From Lingula anatina (Eukaryota > Brachiopoda > Lingulata > Lingulida > Lingulidae): a stretch of 64,000 bases of DNA. Location of the stretch: contig NW_019775543.1 of the NCBI RefSeq assembly GCF_001039355.2, forward strand, positions 230,114-294,113, given 5' to 3'. Below the pieces are notes generated by a model. The model saw nothing but the letters and a program-made list of their open reading frames with translations, searched no databases and had not been told where the DNA came from. This document shows, one piece after another, positions 51,501-64,000 of this stretch (within the stretch, counting starts at the first letter, position 1; every line of letters starts with the position of its first letter). Position numbers and translations under genes: made by a program.

Positions 51501-54500
51501 ATTTTTAAATTTTAATTTGATAGCAATATTCCTTTTGATGGCTGTTTAGTTCCATTAATGAAATGAAAGACAGAAAACATTGTGGAACTCAGGGTTTAAA
51601 AAATGACCTTTAATATGAGATTTTTGCTTGACCAAAATGGAACATCAGAACGTTCAGTATATAAGGAGGTGACTTGAATTGAGATATCATGTAAATCATT
51701 CAAGTAAAATGAATTCATTTTGAATTTGAAATTTTATGTTTTTGAGTAAAACAAGCAGCAATGTCATGTATGTCACACTAAAATAGTAAAAAGAAATAGG
51801 AGTGAAACTTTCTTTCTCAGTTATCCATGAGCTGATTGTGTACAACAGAACCTTGCTCAGAAATCATGTGTATCCACATAAGCAAGTCATTGAACTGCAC
51901 AGCTTTATGTGGAATTATATCCATCTGGACAGAGAAAAGGGATGAATTGAGCTAAAAAAAAAAAAAAAAAAAGAAAGGGAAAAAAGAAAATGAGCTACTA
52001 GTACTTTCAATTAAAACTTATATTTTTGCATATTTTAACTTTTATATTTCATAATAATTTTAAGCAATATCCAATTCTGTAAAACATATATTACACACAA
52101 TTATACTATGATTTAATTTATTCATGTGTAATAGGCTACTGGTAGAATCAGGCATAGTAATTGCTATCAATAATCAATTGTTGCCAGGTTGATTTTGTTT
52201 TGTATCCATCTACCCTCCTGAATGTTTTTTTTTCACTGTTCTGCATAAATCTTTTCCTTTTTCTGTTTCTTTTACCATTCACTTCAACCTATGTTGCTGT
52301 TTAACCCAGATATGGTGCTTGTAAATGTGTGGTAGCATTTTACTTGTACATAATGAGCTGAATGGGCTGAAGACAGTCTTTTGATATGCTGGTTTGTATG
52401 GTCTTTACTGCTCCACAGAGTGGAAAGTTGAAAAATATTATTGCAGAGTATCTTGTTGGTTTGATTGGAACCATCTGAATCTGAATCTCCCTTGGATGTC
52501 AATTGTACAAGTCTCTTGGAACCTTTTCTTTCCCAAAATCTACTCACATTTTGCATAAAAAAAGACAAAACAAACAAATCAAGAATTATACTCCAACCTC
52601 TGTACAAGAGGCTCTGGGTGCCACCCTGTACTTCAGTTATCAATTACTTTACCTCATGTGATTAATTAATGCCTTAATCAGCTACTGGGAATTACTTCTT
52701 GAAAATGGGCTAGAAAGCCCCCTTGGGGTTAACACAGGTAGTTTTCAATATGATACTTTCATTTCTATATGGTACAGTGCAGGGTTTATGCCTGGTTAAC
52801 CAGTGATTAATGAGAGGGTGGTAGTTTCTGCTTTGTCTTTGTAATATTGAGTGTCTGCTGCTTTTACAATTATATTGAATTATTTGGTTCAAGGTAGTGA
52901 TGGTGGAACAAAAGTATATATGGGAGAAGAAGTGAAAAAATATGCAAATGATTTCTTAAAGTTTATTTTGTAGATAAAGATCCAGAGTACAAGTACATTT
53001 GACTTTGTTTATAAGATTAAACAAGCTGAAGCAGCCCCCCCCCCCCCCCCCAGCAGTAGCAATCAAAAAATTTTCTGTTTACACTAAATAAAGATGCCAA
53101 TGTAACAAAAAGTATGATTTAGAAAAATAAGTTACATAGTGATGCTGTAAAAGAATCATTGTCTTCCAAAAAGTCTGCACAAAGCCTGGTACATTATCAT
53201 CTTGGAAGACAGGAGAGGATTTTTTAAAATAAAGCTGCATACCATCCTGGTTTTTAGCTCTCAAGACTGAATTATTAAATTCTTTAATGGATCATGGTCA
53301 AGAAAGGATCAAAAGTAAGAAATATTTGCCACCTTTTAGAAAGTATGATTTGTTCGGATTTTCAGAGAAGCTCCTAAAACACTGTGGCTATGGTGCCAGG
53401 TGACCACTGGTAACCTTAAGTTCAACTTGCTTACTGTACTGCATGAACTCCATGAAACCCTTTACATGTTATGTTGCCAATAAATTAAGTGGAGCTGTTT
53501 GATTTAGTATTGCAATTTCTTTGTAATCTAATTTGAGAACAGCTGACTTGAAATAAATATCAGTCTTTTGATGACTGCCTGTGCGAAAGAATTGAAATTG
53601 CACATTTTAAAAAATCTGGACAAAATTTCACATCTATTAAAATTGAATTGGTGTTGTATATCTAAGCTGGAAAAAGATGAAATTGAACTGTTTTTGCACT
53701 TCTGGTTTTCCACATTTCATATAATTGTGATTTATGTCGATTACATATTTCAGCCCTCCCCATACACGGTCAGTGAGGGTCCATCCAGTGTCCAAGTACC
53801 ACTCACTATACAGAGAAACAGAGGCACATTTGGAAATATTTCTGTCAATTTTGATGTAAGTTTTATGACTTAGTCTTTTAAACATATCTATCCATCAAAA
53901 TTTCTGTCATTTGCTTTGTAAAGTCTGTATATAAATATATATTCTTGAAAATCATGTAAGCATGATATTAGATTATGGAATAATGTAATTTGCCTAGTTT
54001 GATGCAGTTCACATTTTTTAACATTTTGTGGTACTTCTTTATTGCACCTAGCTTTGCTTCTTTTTAAAACAAAATTTGGTTTATTATACATAAACTTGTA
54101 CACAATTCCCAATGCTGAAAAGCAAATCTTTTGGGATTTGTTTTATATTTGTATCATGCATTAAGATCCGTTTTCTTTCAGTTGAGTGGCAGTGCTTTAG
54201 TATCTGAAGATATCACTCCTGTATCTGGAACTCTACTCTTTTTGGAAGGAGAATCCAGCAAAGACCTCATACTGACAATTTTAGGAGATAATGTAAGTTA
54301 AAAGGATCTATACTATGTGAAATGTCATAATGATATAATCCCTCACCTTTACTTCCTCATGTCTATACCAAGAACATTTGTCTTCCTTAGTCCTGCAAAG
54401 ACCTGATTCTGGCAGTTTTATGAAATAATTTAAGTTGAAATTATTTATAGTGTAAGTAATAAGCATGTATAACATAAATCTGCATGATGTAATGCCCAAT

Positions 54501-57500
54501 CTTTACTTCTCTCTCTGCATGTCTGCACATGTACCAGAAAGTTCAGCTTAGGTGTAACAGGAGGAACACACACTGAGAAAAATCAAACTTTATCATATGC
54601 ATTAGGATTCCCATTTATCTACTGCAGAAGTTGGGTTGCAAGGGATAGGAGGGGGAAGGGGGTGAAATATATGAGAGGAAAAAAACTGTGAGACTTCTTC
54701 TTATGTCTGATAGTGGCACAGGTAGTCATATGTTTATGCCTTTCTTTCACTGGGTTGCAATTCAGCTCTAGGGGTCAATTAATGCCTTTTAGAGATGGAG
54801 AAAGTGGAAAATAAATGAGACAAATATTGACTTTTTGGGTTTTTATAAAGATGAAAGTGACATTTGTATTTTAATTAGCAATCAGTCTGGATTTTGCAAA
54901 TATTTTTTCCTGTTTCCCATTTTTCAATCCTTGATTGGCAGTTTCAATTATTTTAACAGATGCAGGTATGGTGTTCTCTCTGTCTTTGAGGCTTATGTAA
55001 TGGCCTTGGTAAAATGTCAGTGCTTTTCATCTTATGGGTTCAAGCAGCGGTTGCAGGTCTGAACTTCTGTTGCGTGCAATAAATTTCCAGAAAAAGTGAC
55101 TTTCAGACAGTGTAATGTTAATGGATACTTATTGTTTACCCCCTGTTGTCAGTTTTAGTTGGGTGATCATATTTTATATTAGGCATAGAGTTTCAGACTG
55201 AACATTTGTTGCCAGTAATGGCCTTTTCTAAAAAATGCACTTGCCTTTATGTTTTAGATAATAATTGGAGGCAATTATTTTGACAATTCCCGTCTTTTCA
55301 AAGTGTAATACATGTATTATCTTGAACTGATTTGTAAAATTATTTTTAAATTGTTATTGTTATTATTGTTAAAACAGCTGAATACTGTTTTTCTTAAGGG
55401 CAAATCCTTATTTTGAAATGAAACAATAATATTGCCTTGCAAATGTTGTGTCAGTCAAAACAACAATTTCAAAACCAACACTATATTTTTTCAGATTCCT
55501 GAAAATGATGAAACTTTTGTTGTCACCCTCACATCAGCCACTGGTGGAGCCAGCATAAATCTTACTCAAGACAGGCTGCAATTGGTAATACCTGCTAATG
55601 ATGCACCAGTTCGATTTACACAGGTTTGTGAATGTCATTATGTTTATGATTATTTTTCCTTATGGAATGTTGGTATTATATAGAATGTATGTATTCAGGG
55701 GTGATTGCGCCATGAGACCTTCATCCTTTATTCCTGACACAGTGCCTGTGATGTCATACTTGGATGAGGATGATAAGTATATCTGAATGGACTAATAATA
55801 TCTACACACTGTAGATTATGATTTGAATTTCCCAAATTTAATTATAATACAGACAACCTCTTTGATAAAAATGTATAAATGTATTTTAAAACTGAAAAGC
55901 AGGATGTGGATGTGACTTTGACTCAACTGAAAGTAAATTTGTCTATGATATTGGTATGAGAGGAGGGAGGGGGAAGTTATTTAGCAGCAAAAGAGCTGGA
56001 GGACTTCAAACAGACGCAGTGCAGTGGGTTTAATTATCACTGTGTGAACATCAAAAACAACCCGACTCCCAAGAACATTTATTGAGTCTGAAAACTAAAT
56101 ATTTGGTTTGTTTATTAACCAGGAAAGAGAGAAGATGCAATACTAATGCATTGGTTGGATTCTTCTCAGCTGTTAAGGTTACCCAACGATAATGAACATG
56201 TGGAAACGACTATTTTTTCTCACATATTTGCTTCATTAACACCCTAGAGTGTAAAAAAGTTAACATGGTTTTTAGAAATCTCTTTGAAAGATTGGTTGGG
56301 ACCAGTAAAGGAAATGCCTCGTAAATTTAATTATCTTCAGGGTTTGATTTATTTATCAAAAAGGGGAGTAAATCTTGGAGAGTGTTGCACCTCAAATATT
56401 TTGGTATGAAATTAAAGCAATGCCTTGTTATTTTGAGTGCTCGTGCAGCTTATTTCAAACAAATTTATCATGGTATGTTAGTAATAAGAGTTGTTTGTAC
56501 TGTTTAGCACTGAACACAGCAGCAAATTGTAGCAACTGTAAAATTTTTGTTGAATTTGTATTGGAATTACTTGGTTATATACTTTGAAGTTACTGTAGAA
56601 AATCTTTGAGGTTTAGAAATGACTGGAGAAATAAAAATATTGCATAGTTCCTAGTAACAAGATTTCAAATAGTTTTGATCAACATTTTAATGAGGAATAA
56701 TTATAGAAAGAAAATTACCTAAATAGAAAGTAAACAAAATATGTATTTTTATCTTGGAATCCATCAGTTGTTGTGGTCATGTCTTCTTGAAAATAAATAG
56801 TATCTTTCTCATTTTTCTCATTTGTAGTCTTTTTTTATGGCAACTAAGTTAACTATCATTTAAAATAATCTTTTCAGGGTGAGTACAGGGTAGAGGAAAC
56901 TGCAATGTCCATAGATCTTTCTGTCACAATAACACGAGGCCTTACTGAGGACGGCCAGACATTTATTGGGCCTATCACTAAAGATGCGTATGTGTATGTA
57001 ACTTGTATATCAGGCTCAGCCACTGCAGGACAGGATTTTTCTTGTGCTTCTAATACTAGTTTGGTTTTCCAAGCTGGTGAGACCAGTAAAAGTTTTACCA
57101 TACAGATATTACCAGATGATGCTGCTGAGATTGCAGAGGAATTCTACATTGTGTTGTTTAATCCTAGCTCTGATGTTGTTGTAAGTGATCCGTATAATGT
57201 TAGCGTTATAATTGGAGCCAATGATGAAACACATGGAGTGTTGAGCCTCAAATCACCCAGTGCTACGTCCTTCCCTCAGACCTATGTCAATGAAGACACC
57301 ACGTCCCAGCTGACTTTCTTCACAGTTATCAGGAGTGGTGGAGCATTCGGCACTGTCTCTGTAGACTGGATTCTTTCTCGCAATGACAGCAACCCAGACT
57401 CTGCCGCCACTGATGTGACCCCCTGTATCTGGAACTGTTCAGTTGAGTGAGGGCATGAGAGAAGTGCCCATAGTTCTGTCTATTGTTCAGGACTCCAATC

Positions 57501-60500
57501 CAGAACCCATGGAGATGTTTTTTGTGCGGCTTCTGCCAGCGACTGTAACAGGAGGAGCGAGAGCAGAAGGAATATTGGAAGGGTCATTGATTGTTGAGGA
57601 TAGTGATGATGCTTATGGCAGCTTTATTCTTGGAGATGATAACTTACAGGGTTTAGTTACAGTAAGTCCATCTTAATGTTACTTGTTAGTAATTACAGAA
57701 AGAAAGTGGAGAAGAAAATTCATTTGCCATAAAAATAATTTTTAATATTGCTGAATTTAAATTATCCAGTTTTTAGAAGCATTTAAAAGCAATTGGTTTA
57801 TATTAAATTTTATTTACTGAAAACTGGCAATTATACATTAGATTAATACATCTTCTCAATGTGCACATGCATATGTGCTTTTACACATTGATTTTTATAC
57901 ATATCTTTAACTTAAGGTATCAATATTTTTTTACAATTCAAATTGAAATTCAAAATTAAATGTTGAAACTTACAAGTTTTACAATTTTATAATTTTGATG
58001 ATTTTTTACCTTTTTGACACTGCTTAAAGATATTTATATCAAAGACATTGTATTGTTAGACATCAGCCCCAAGACGCCTGAGAATGACCATTGTGAGAAA
58101 TGGTGGGCAGCTTGGAGAGGTGGTTATTACATACAACATTGAATATAGTGCTGTTGGAGTAACAGATCTCAGTAAGTTATGTAAAAAAATTGTAATATTA
58201 TATACACCTGTAAGTACTTTACAATATGGAGATATTTACAAAATTATAACCAACAAAGATCATTATCCTTTTATGTTACATATGTAACAGCTACATTATG
58301 TTACATATGTAACAGCTACATTACCTCTGATATTGTTAACTGTGTCAATAATTCCACTGCTGTAGCAATTGCCAAACATGGATGTATCTTGTTCCTTCGA
58401 AATATTTGAAATGGGAATTATGACTTAAAATTGCCTTATCCTTTAAGACATATTCAACATCAGTATGCCATCAACTGTGACAGTGTCAGAAGGCACAGGG
58501 AGTGTGACGGTGGAGGTGCCCATCAAAGAGAATGCCTTCCTGAAGGTGGGAGGAAGTATAAGTATTCAGTTGATTAGAGCTACTTTGGCCAAGGGTAAGT
58601 GTGACTGATTTAGAACTTTGTTTTTTCCACCTATACAGGGACATTGATTGATAACTTATGGTTTTTATGCAATTTTTTTCTGCCAGCTCCAGTCCCCCTC
58701 TCAGCCTTTCTTCTGTCAGAATAATTTATTTTGTGATGATAAAAAGAAAGTAGTTATTCCACTCTATTTGAAAAGTATTGGAGAAGCTTAACTTTGCATC
58801 TAAGAAATAAATGGCATAACAATACAATTGTCAGTACAAGAAGTATGTAGCCTAGTTATTTTACATTATTTCCTTTCAATTTATTGATTTCAGCTTTGCC
58901 AGTAGGTCCCTTCAACAGTCCAAGAATCGGAGCTCAGAACAATTCAACATTTCAAGTAACAGGGGCAGATGGCAATGGAGAGATTGGATTTGCTGTTACA
59001 GATGTGGTTAGAATAGCAGAGCCAAATGCTACTAGTTCACAGGTAGGACCCATGTTTTTGGTTACACTGAATACTTTTAACATGTTCTGTTTCAGCGCCA
59101 GATTGTTATCAGGTTTTTAAAAAATATTTTGATTAAGGAATGTAGTGTAAAATAAAAGAAAGAAAAAATGTAGTCATTGATATGCAGATGGTACAAGATA
59201 ATGATTTCCTAAATGACCCAAGCAAACCTGGTCTCCGTAACTCGAAAGCATCGTGAATTGCGAATAGTGATATCACCTTTTATTTGGAAGCTATTATATG
59301 AAGTGAGTAAATCCCAAGTTATGGAATAGAGACGCTTGGGCTCGGTCGCAATTCGCAATGCTTTAGAGTTAGGGAGCCCTGGTGTAAATTAGATGGATTG
59401 TGGTTGTTGAGATGCAGGCACAATCTAACACAATTTCCTTGAACAAGACTTCTTTTAAGATCATGATTTTTAATGATTGTGGACATTGATGAATTGTCTT
59501 TTTATCTTGAAGGTGATTTTTTATGATATTATTAAGATATTATTATAATAATAATACAAAGAACTGATAATTTTGAAGGTATTAGTATTGTAATTATTGT
59601 TTTCATAGAAATTGGAGGTAGCATTGATAAGAGACGGCACTAATGGAGCAGCCACTGTGTACTGGACTCTGGCAGGATCTGGTGACAATGCATCATATGT
59701 CACAGCTGGGGATGCAGGGCCCACCAGTGGGACAGTGGTGATGACTTCAGGTAAGACAGAAACATGGACAGATCAAAAGATATTAGCTGAAAAAAGTTCA
59801 GAATATTTGGTGTTTAACAGTTTTATAAGGTTGTATGTTGTGTGTTTTGAATTCTTTGTTTTTTTGTTTTGTTTTTTTTGAGGACCCAGTTTCAATGGAG
59901 GGTTAATGTTTATCAGCATGACAGGATCTCACAATCAGTACATGTGTTTCATTATCTAGCTCTGTGATAATTGATGTAATTAACTGTTTTGAACTAATGG
60001 TAATTAAGAATTAGCAGTAAAAATATATACTAAAATTGAAGACTCATACATCATGTCTATCTCTGATGTGTCATGCAGCTTCTTCTGTTGTGCCTGTAAA
60101 TAAGTCTATTTGGGAAGTAATTCTTCCCAGTTGTCAGGATTTTACAAATTGACATAAGAGATATAAGCATGAGCTTAATGCATGATATAATCCATTTCAG
60201 GTCAATCACAAGCAACAATCACCATCTATATTTACCCAGACATCATACCAGAGATTGACGAAGAAATGACCTTGACCTTAACACGAGTGGAACCTTCAAA
60301 CACCCAAAAGTTACGCACTGGGGCTAGTGAACTGAAGATAGTTATCACAGAGAATGACAACCCAGGAGGGGTGTTTGAGTTTTCAGAGGCAATGAATAGT
60401 TATTATGCAGTGCAGGTGAGATTATTATGGATTAGGGTAGGAAGTTGTTGTAAAAAGTCTGGCATTTTCTTCTTATGATTGTAATCAAATAATTTATTTG

Positions 60501-63500
60501 ATACAAATGAGCTACTTACGCAGAAAAAAATGAGAGAATTTGGGTATAGTTCTGAAAATAATATAAGTGAAGCAACTGGTGAGCTGGACAAATTTCCATG
60601 AGGCTTTTTCCCATTTTTGTATGAATAATTTACCTCACATCTCTTCAAAATGCCATTTTTAGGCAATACATTTTAAAACTATGATGTCAGACATTAAAAG
60701 TATTTGTGTCCACCTGCCTTAGTGATGTCTCAGTCTTGGTAATTAATGATGTTTTCTTAAGTATGTCATTTTCTTTGTGTGTTTTAACAGTTAAAACCCT
60801 CTGTGCTTTCAAGTGTTTTAATGATGATTCATTAATTATATTTCCTCCCCTCTAACAGCAAGACACTGACTATGTTCTCATGGTGGGTTGCTATCATATA
60901 AATCTTTATGTAATATCCCTGTTCTCTTTAATATTTACATTTACTACATTCATGTTATCATGGAATGCTGAATATCTTACTATTGGCGGGCATGTGCTTG
61001 TTTCTTTAATGTGCATGTACTTATAGCTTAAATGATGTATTACATAGTGAATGCCTATCCTACTGCATATAGAGCTCCCAGATGGAATTTTATTTTTTCT
61101 CTGTAATTAATGAATTGCTACTGAAGAGTTGGGAAATCTCATTCCTCTGTATATCAGGCTTTAGCTCTTACATTTCTTTAATAGCTTTTTATCTACAGAG
61201 TAGTGAGTAGGACTCAAAATTAATATTGGTCCTAGGTAATGGTTATCTTACTTTTTTTAGTCACTTAATGACATATTTGCTACACTTGCAACTTAAAAGT
61301 CAGCACTATCCATGAAGGTTTTTCTTCATAATATACAACTTCAAATGACTGAGCAATGCAGAACATTGTATACCTGGTGATACCTGTAGTTTCTGTCATT
61401 TTCCTTATCTTGTTGTTGGTATTGGGTAAAAACTTGCATCTTATCTTATTTCTGCTTGTACATTTACAAGATACTGCATTTAGTAATGCAATACTGCAAC
61501 TTTTGTAAGAACAAAGTATAAAGGTGGGACATTCACTATTTAATATGTGTGTAGATATGTAGTAGTGCATGAACATAAACATGCATTTCACCATCACACA
61601 TCTATGCATCATCTTGCTAAAAATATTGATTGAGTATGGTCATTTCTACCAAAATGTTACTAAAAACAATATTAGTTAATTGAACTCATTTGCTGCTTGT
61701 TGTATTGTGATATATGAAGAAAATATGATATGGTGATTGCCCTCATTATATACATTGTATACATATATTTTTTCAAACTCCTAATTGTATACCAGTTTTA
61801 AGATTTGTTAATAATATAGAATAAAAAAGATTGTATCAGTGAATATGAATACCCAGTTTTAACACTGAAAACCCTTTGACAGTTTTCATTTCACAGCAGT
61901 TACATGCATATACACATGCTTTGATCTGCATGCTAGGTGATTACTTTTGCATATGACAATCTTCATAGCTTTTCCTATATAACTGAAATGGCTAGTCTAT
62001 GTCTATGAAATGTTTATGACATTTTATCATTGTTTTTCCACATAAATGTTTAGTTTGTGCACAGTTTTAAGTTAGATTTATGAAGATTTTTTTCAATGTT
62101 CAGTTTGTTATAATATCACAGGTTAAGCACTATGTTTGTGTAAGGTGCACTGACTTTGTTACAGTTTCTGAGTTATTTTGCACATGAGAGTCCATGGCAC
62201 TGGAGAGATTTAAGATTTTAAAAGTTGAATTGTGGCTTGTAAAACAGTTTATAATGTTTTCTTTCCAACCTCATAGGAAGAAGGCCAAGCTGTGGAATTC
62301 TCTGTTGTGCGCACAGGGGGTGACTTGGTTGTGAGAGAGGTGCAGTATTACATTGAGCCAAATGGTGATCAGGAATTCTATGGAGCAACAAATGTGCTGA
62401 AATTTCCACCAGGAGTTCATTCCCAAAATTTTACAATAATTGCAAGAGGAGATAATGTGCCAGAGGTATTTTTTCTTTTTCTTTCTTTTTGACATCACTT
62501 TATATTGACACCAGTTTCTCTTAAAAATAAGTAGATTATCTAATATCTATTCTCTTCATGCCCATATGCAACTGATTGTTAGATTTTGAAGTTAATATAT
62601 GAATGGAAAGGAATCATACCAAAAATGCACACAATAGAATATATTTTAAAACTCTCCAATGGCTGTTCACCTATGTGAACAACAAGCCAGTCATGATGAA
62701 GGCCATACAAGGAAATGTAAAAATGTCATATCCTCACAAAATACCACATCCAGTCTTTTTAGAAACTTCTCAACATCATTACACAAGAGACAATTACAAC
62801 CCTATTTCACTTTGCTTTACAGTTGTCAGAGAATTTTGCCCTCAGGATCAGAGATTACAAAGGTTCCAGTGCAGTGATAGGTCCCAGGAGTAGGATAAAC
62901 ATCACAGTGCTGGAAAATGACGATGCACGTGGTGTAGTCAGTTTTGCTCAGGCAAATTTACAGAGAACTATAGGTAAAATACCAGTATGGTCATTGAAAA
63001 GAACGTTGTTAATTGTGTGCTTTTTAAAAAGATTAAAAGGATGCTAGATGTTTTGGAGACAAAAATTTTAGATTGGATTTTGTCAAAAAACAGTGCTATA
63101 TTTGTGTAAAGAACTTGCATTTAGCACCAGTATTTAAAATGAAAATTGAAGAAGGTGCTTTTGAGTCTAAAGGTGCATTACAGAGACAGCAGATTACACT
63201 TACATGTACCAGAAAAAAATTTCACTATCTACTATGTCCATTTTAGATGAAAGCAAGGGCTCAAATATCTACTCAGCCGAATTTCCACTGTCCAGACAGC
63301 GAGGATTGTTTGGAATGATTGGCATCCAGTGGCGTGTGGAACCATTGAATAATGCTGATGTTGCACCTCTCACAGGAACAGTGGAGATGGTAGAGGGGCA
63401 GAGCAATGCTGTCATTATTGTCCAGTCAAGGCCTGATAATGTATGTTACTATCAATGTTCTGATGCACTATCATGATGGTAAAAATACCAATCTGGATTG

Positions 63501-63942
63501 CTTGACAAAAATGTTTCTGTACAACCATCAAACTTTTTTTGTAATAAAACTTTATGGTCATGTGGTAATGGATGTTACATACCTGAGGTGCTATAAATAT
63601 TTTAAAAAGTTAAAGTATTTAATTGAATGTTATAAATATGTAGAAAAAGAGGATTTTTAAAAGAATTAATTTCAGATTTACAAATGTGCACTGACAATCC
63701 CCCAAAGGAAATGGCAATTGCTCAGTGAGCAGTGTTAAGTACAAGTTGTTACTTCCGATAGAGTGAGGAAGACTGTGCGTTTTTTAACATAGTTTAAAGA
63801 TGTTATTTCTCATTTCAGATCCCAGAATCCCAGGAGCAATTCACCATCACACTACTGAGTACAACTGGGGGTGCAAGACTGGGAACACACAAAACAGCAA
63901 CACTAAACATTATTAAGAATGATGATGCCATCTACTTCACAG
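45526..63942 (+). CDS. ADGRV1: ADGRV1 (VLGR1/GPR98), N-terminal Calx-beta region; continues off right edge
   Basis: The ATG is at 45536 and is followed by a signal peptide (LLTVLLLSLLCPSVGQ). Exons: 45526-45724, 48778-49041, 53754-53855, 54182-54292, 55495-55623, 56878-57661, 58060-58171, 58448-58594, 58894-59042, 59609-59750, 60201-60415, 62277-62465, 62823-62973, 63247-63440 and 63819-63942. Eight Calx-beta repeats are visible, with acidic Pro-Glu signatures (DDDIPERDE, NIPENDE, AAEIAEE, SNPEPME, a degenerate fifth, DIIPEIDEE, NVPELSE, NIPESQE). Order and local wording match vertebrate ADGRV1 (NDAPVRF, SPRIGAQ, NDNPGGVFEF, GDQEFYGATNVLKF). The GPCR part lies beyond the window. Known: a giant Ca2+-binding adhesion GPCR of ankle links in sensory cells (Usher 2C). 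A 1-bp frameshift occurs in the large exon near 57,419-57,423. Other exons keep frame. Confidence 0.92.
51955..51972. repeat. poly-A tract in ADGRV1 intron
   Basis: An A run of about 18 nt followed by A/G-rich sequence. No retroelement body is recognised next to it. Confidence 0.85.
53035..53051. repeat. poly-C tract (C17)
   Basis: A pure C run in the ADGRV1 intron before the exon at 53754. Confidence 0.95.
59226..59383. mobile_element. 158-bp MITE-like element with about 37-bp inverted termini
   Basis: The left end ACCTGGTCTCCGTAACTCGA continues AAGCATCGTGAATTGCGA. The right end is its imperfect reverse complement (TCGCAATTCGCAATGCTTTA then GAGTTAGGGAGCCCTGGT). The centre of about 85 bp is unrelated and non-coding. 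It lies in the ADGRV1 intron between exons 58894-59042 and 59609-59750. Confidence 0.7.
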
Positions 63943-64000
63943 GTCTGTATTGACTTTATGAAACTGATAAATCTATTGTATTGGCCAAATCTTTATCTAT

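Overview
The window looks like genomic DNA of an aquatic invertebrate bilaterian. Its genes are split into many short exons with AT-rich introns. It carries many microsatellites and short non-autonomous transposon-like elements, and one locus appears to be assembled from two haplotypes that differ by about 1-2 %. A lophotrochozoan (mollusc, brachiopod or annelid type) is my best guess, but the sequence alone does not fix the phylum. No tRNA, rRNA, CRISPR array or prokaryotic gene was seen.

Layout. (1) 1-14,600: a local family of three paralogous genes with a shared seven-exon structure: copy A (minus strand, cut by the left edge), copy B (minus) and copy C (plus). B and C are head to head across about 490 bp. 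B and C each encode about 640 residues: an N-terminal membrane anchor, a JmjC/cupin_8-type Fe(II)/2-oxoglutarate oxygenase domain, a short linker, and an aldo-keto-reductase (AKR) domain. This JmjC-AKR fusion is the most unusual thing in the window. The iron ligands of the JmjC part are intact. The AKR part has lost the catalytic Tyr and His but keeps the Asp and Lys, which suggests a non-classical or pseudo-enzymatic role. The 3' half of copy B appears twice. The breakpoints (two single-N gaps, a 14-bp inverted repeat and a 6-bp direct repeat) suggest that a second-haplotype contig was placed inside a transposon insertion gap.

(2) 16,554-33,804, plus: TTC37/SKIC3, the TPR scaffold of the cytoplasmic Ski complex that feeds RNA to the exosome. 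I could trace 42 coding exons in a continuous frame (1,536 residues).

(3) 34,167-36,445, minus: SIRT6, a nuclear NAD+-dependent deacylase (413 residues), convergent with TTC37. One of its splice donors lies inside a pentanucleotide satellite.

(4) 45,536 to the right edge, plus: the 5' portion of ADGRV1 (VLGR1/GPR98), the giant Calx-beta-repeat adhesion GPCR. A signal peptide and eight Calx-beta repeats are visible in 15 exons, with one apparent 1-bp frameshift. The roughly 8 kb before it is probably its first intron. SIRT6 and ADGRV1 probably share a divergent promoter near 37.1-37.5 kb.

The genes do not form a functional pathway. TTC37, SIRT6 and ADGRV1 are conserved animal genes, and the JmjC-AKR cluster is the lineage-specific, recently amplified part.
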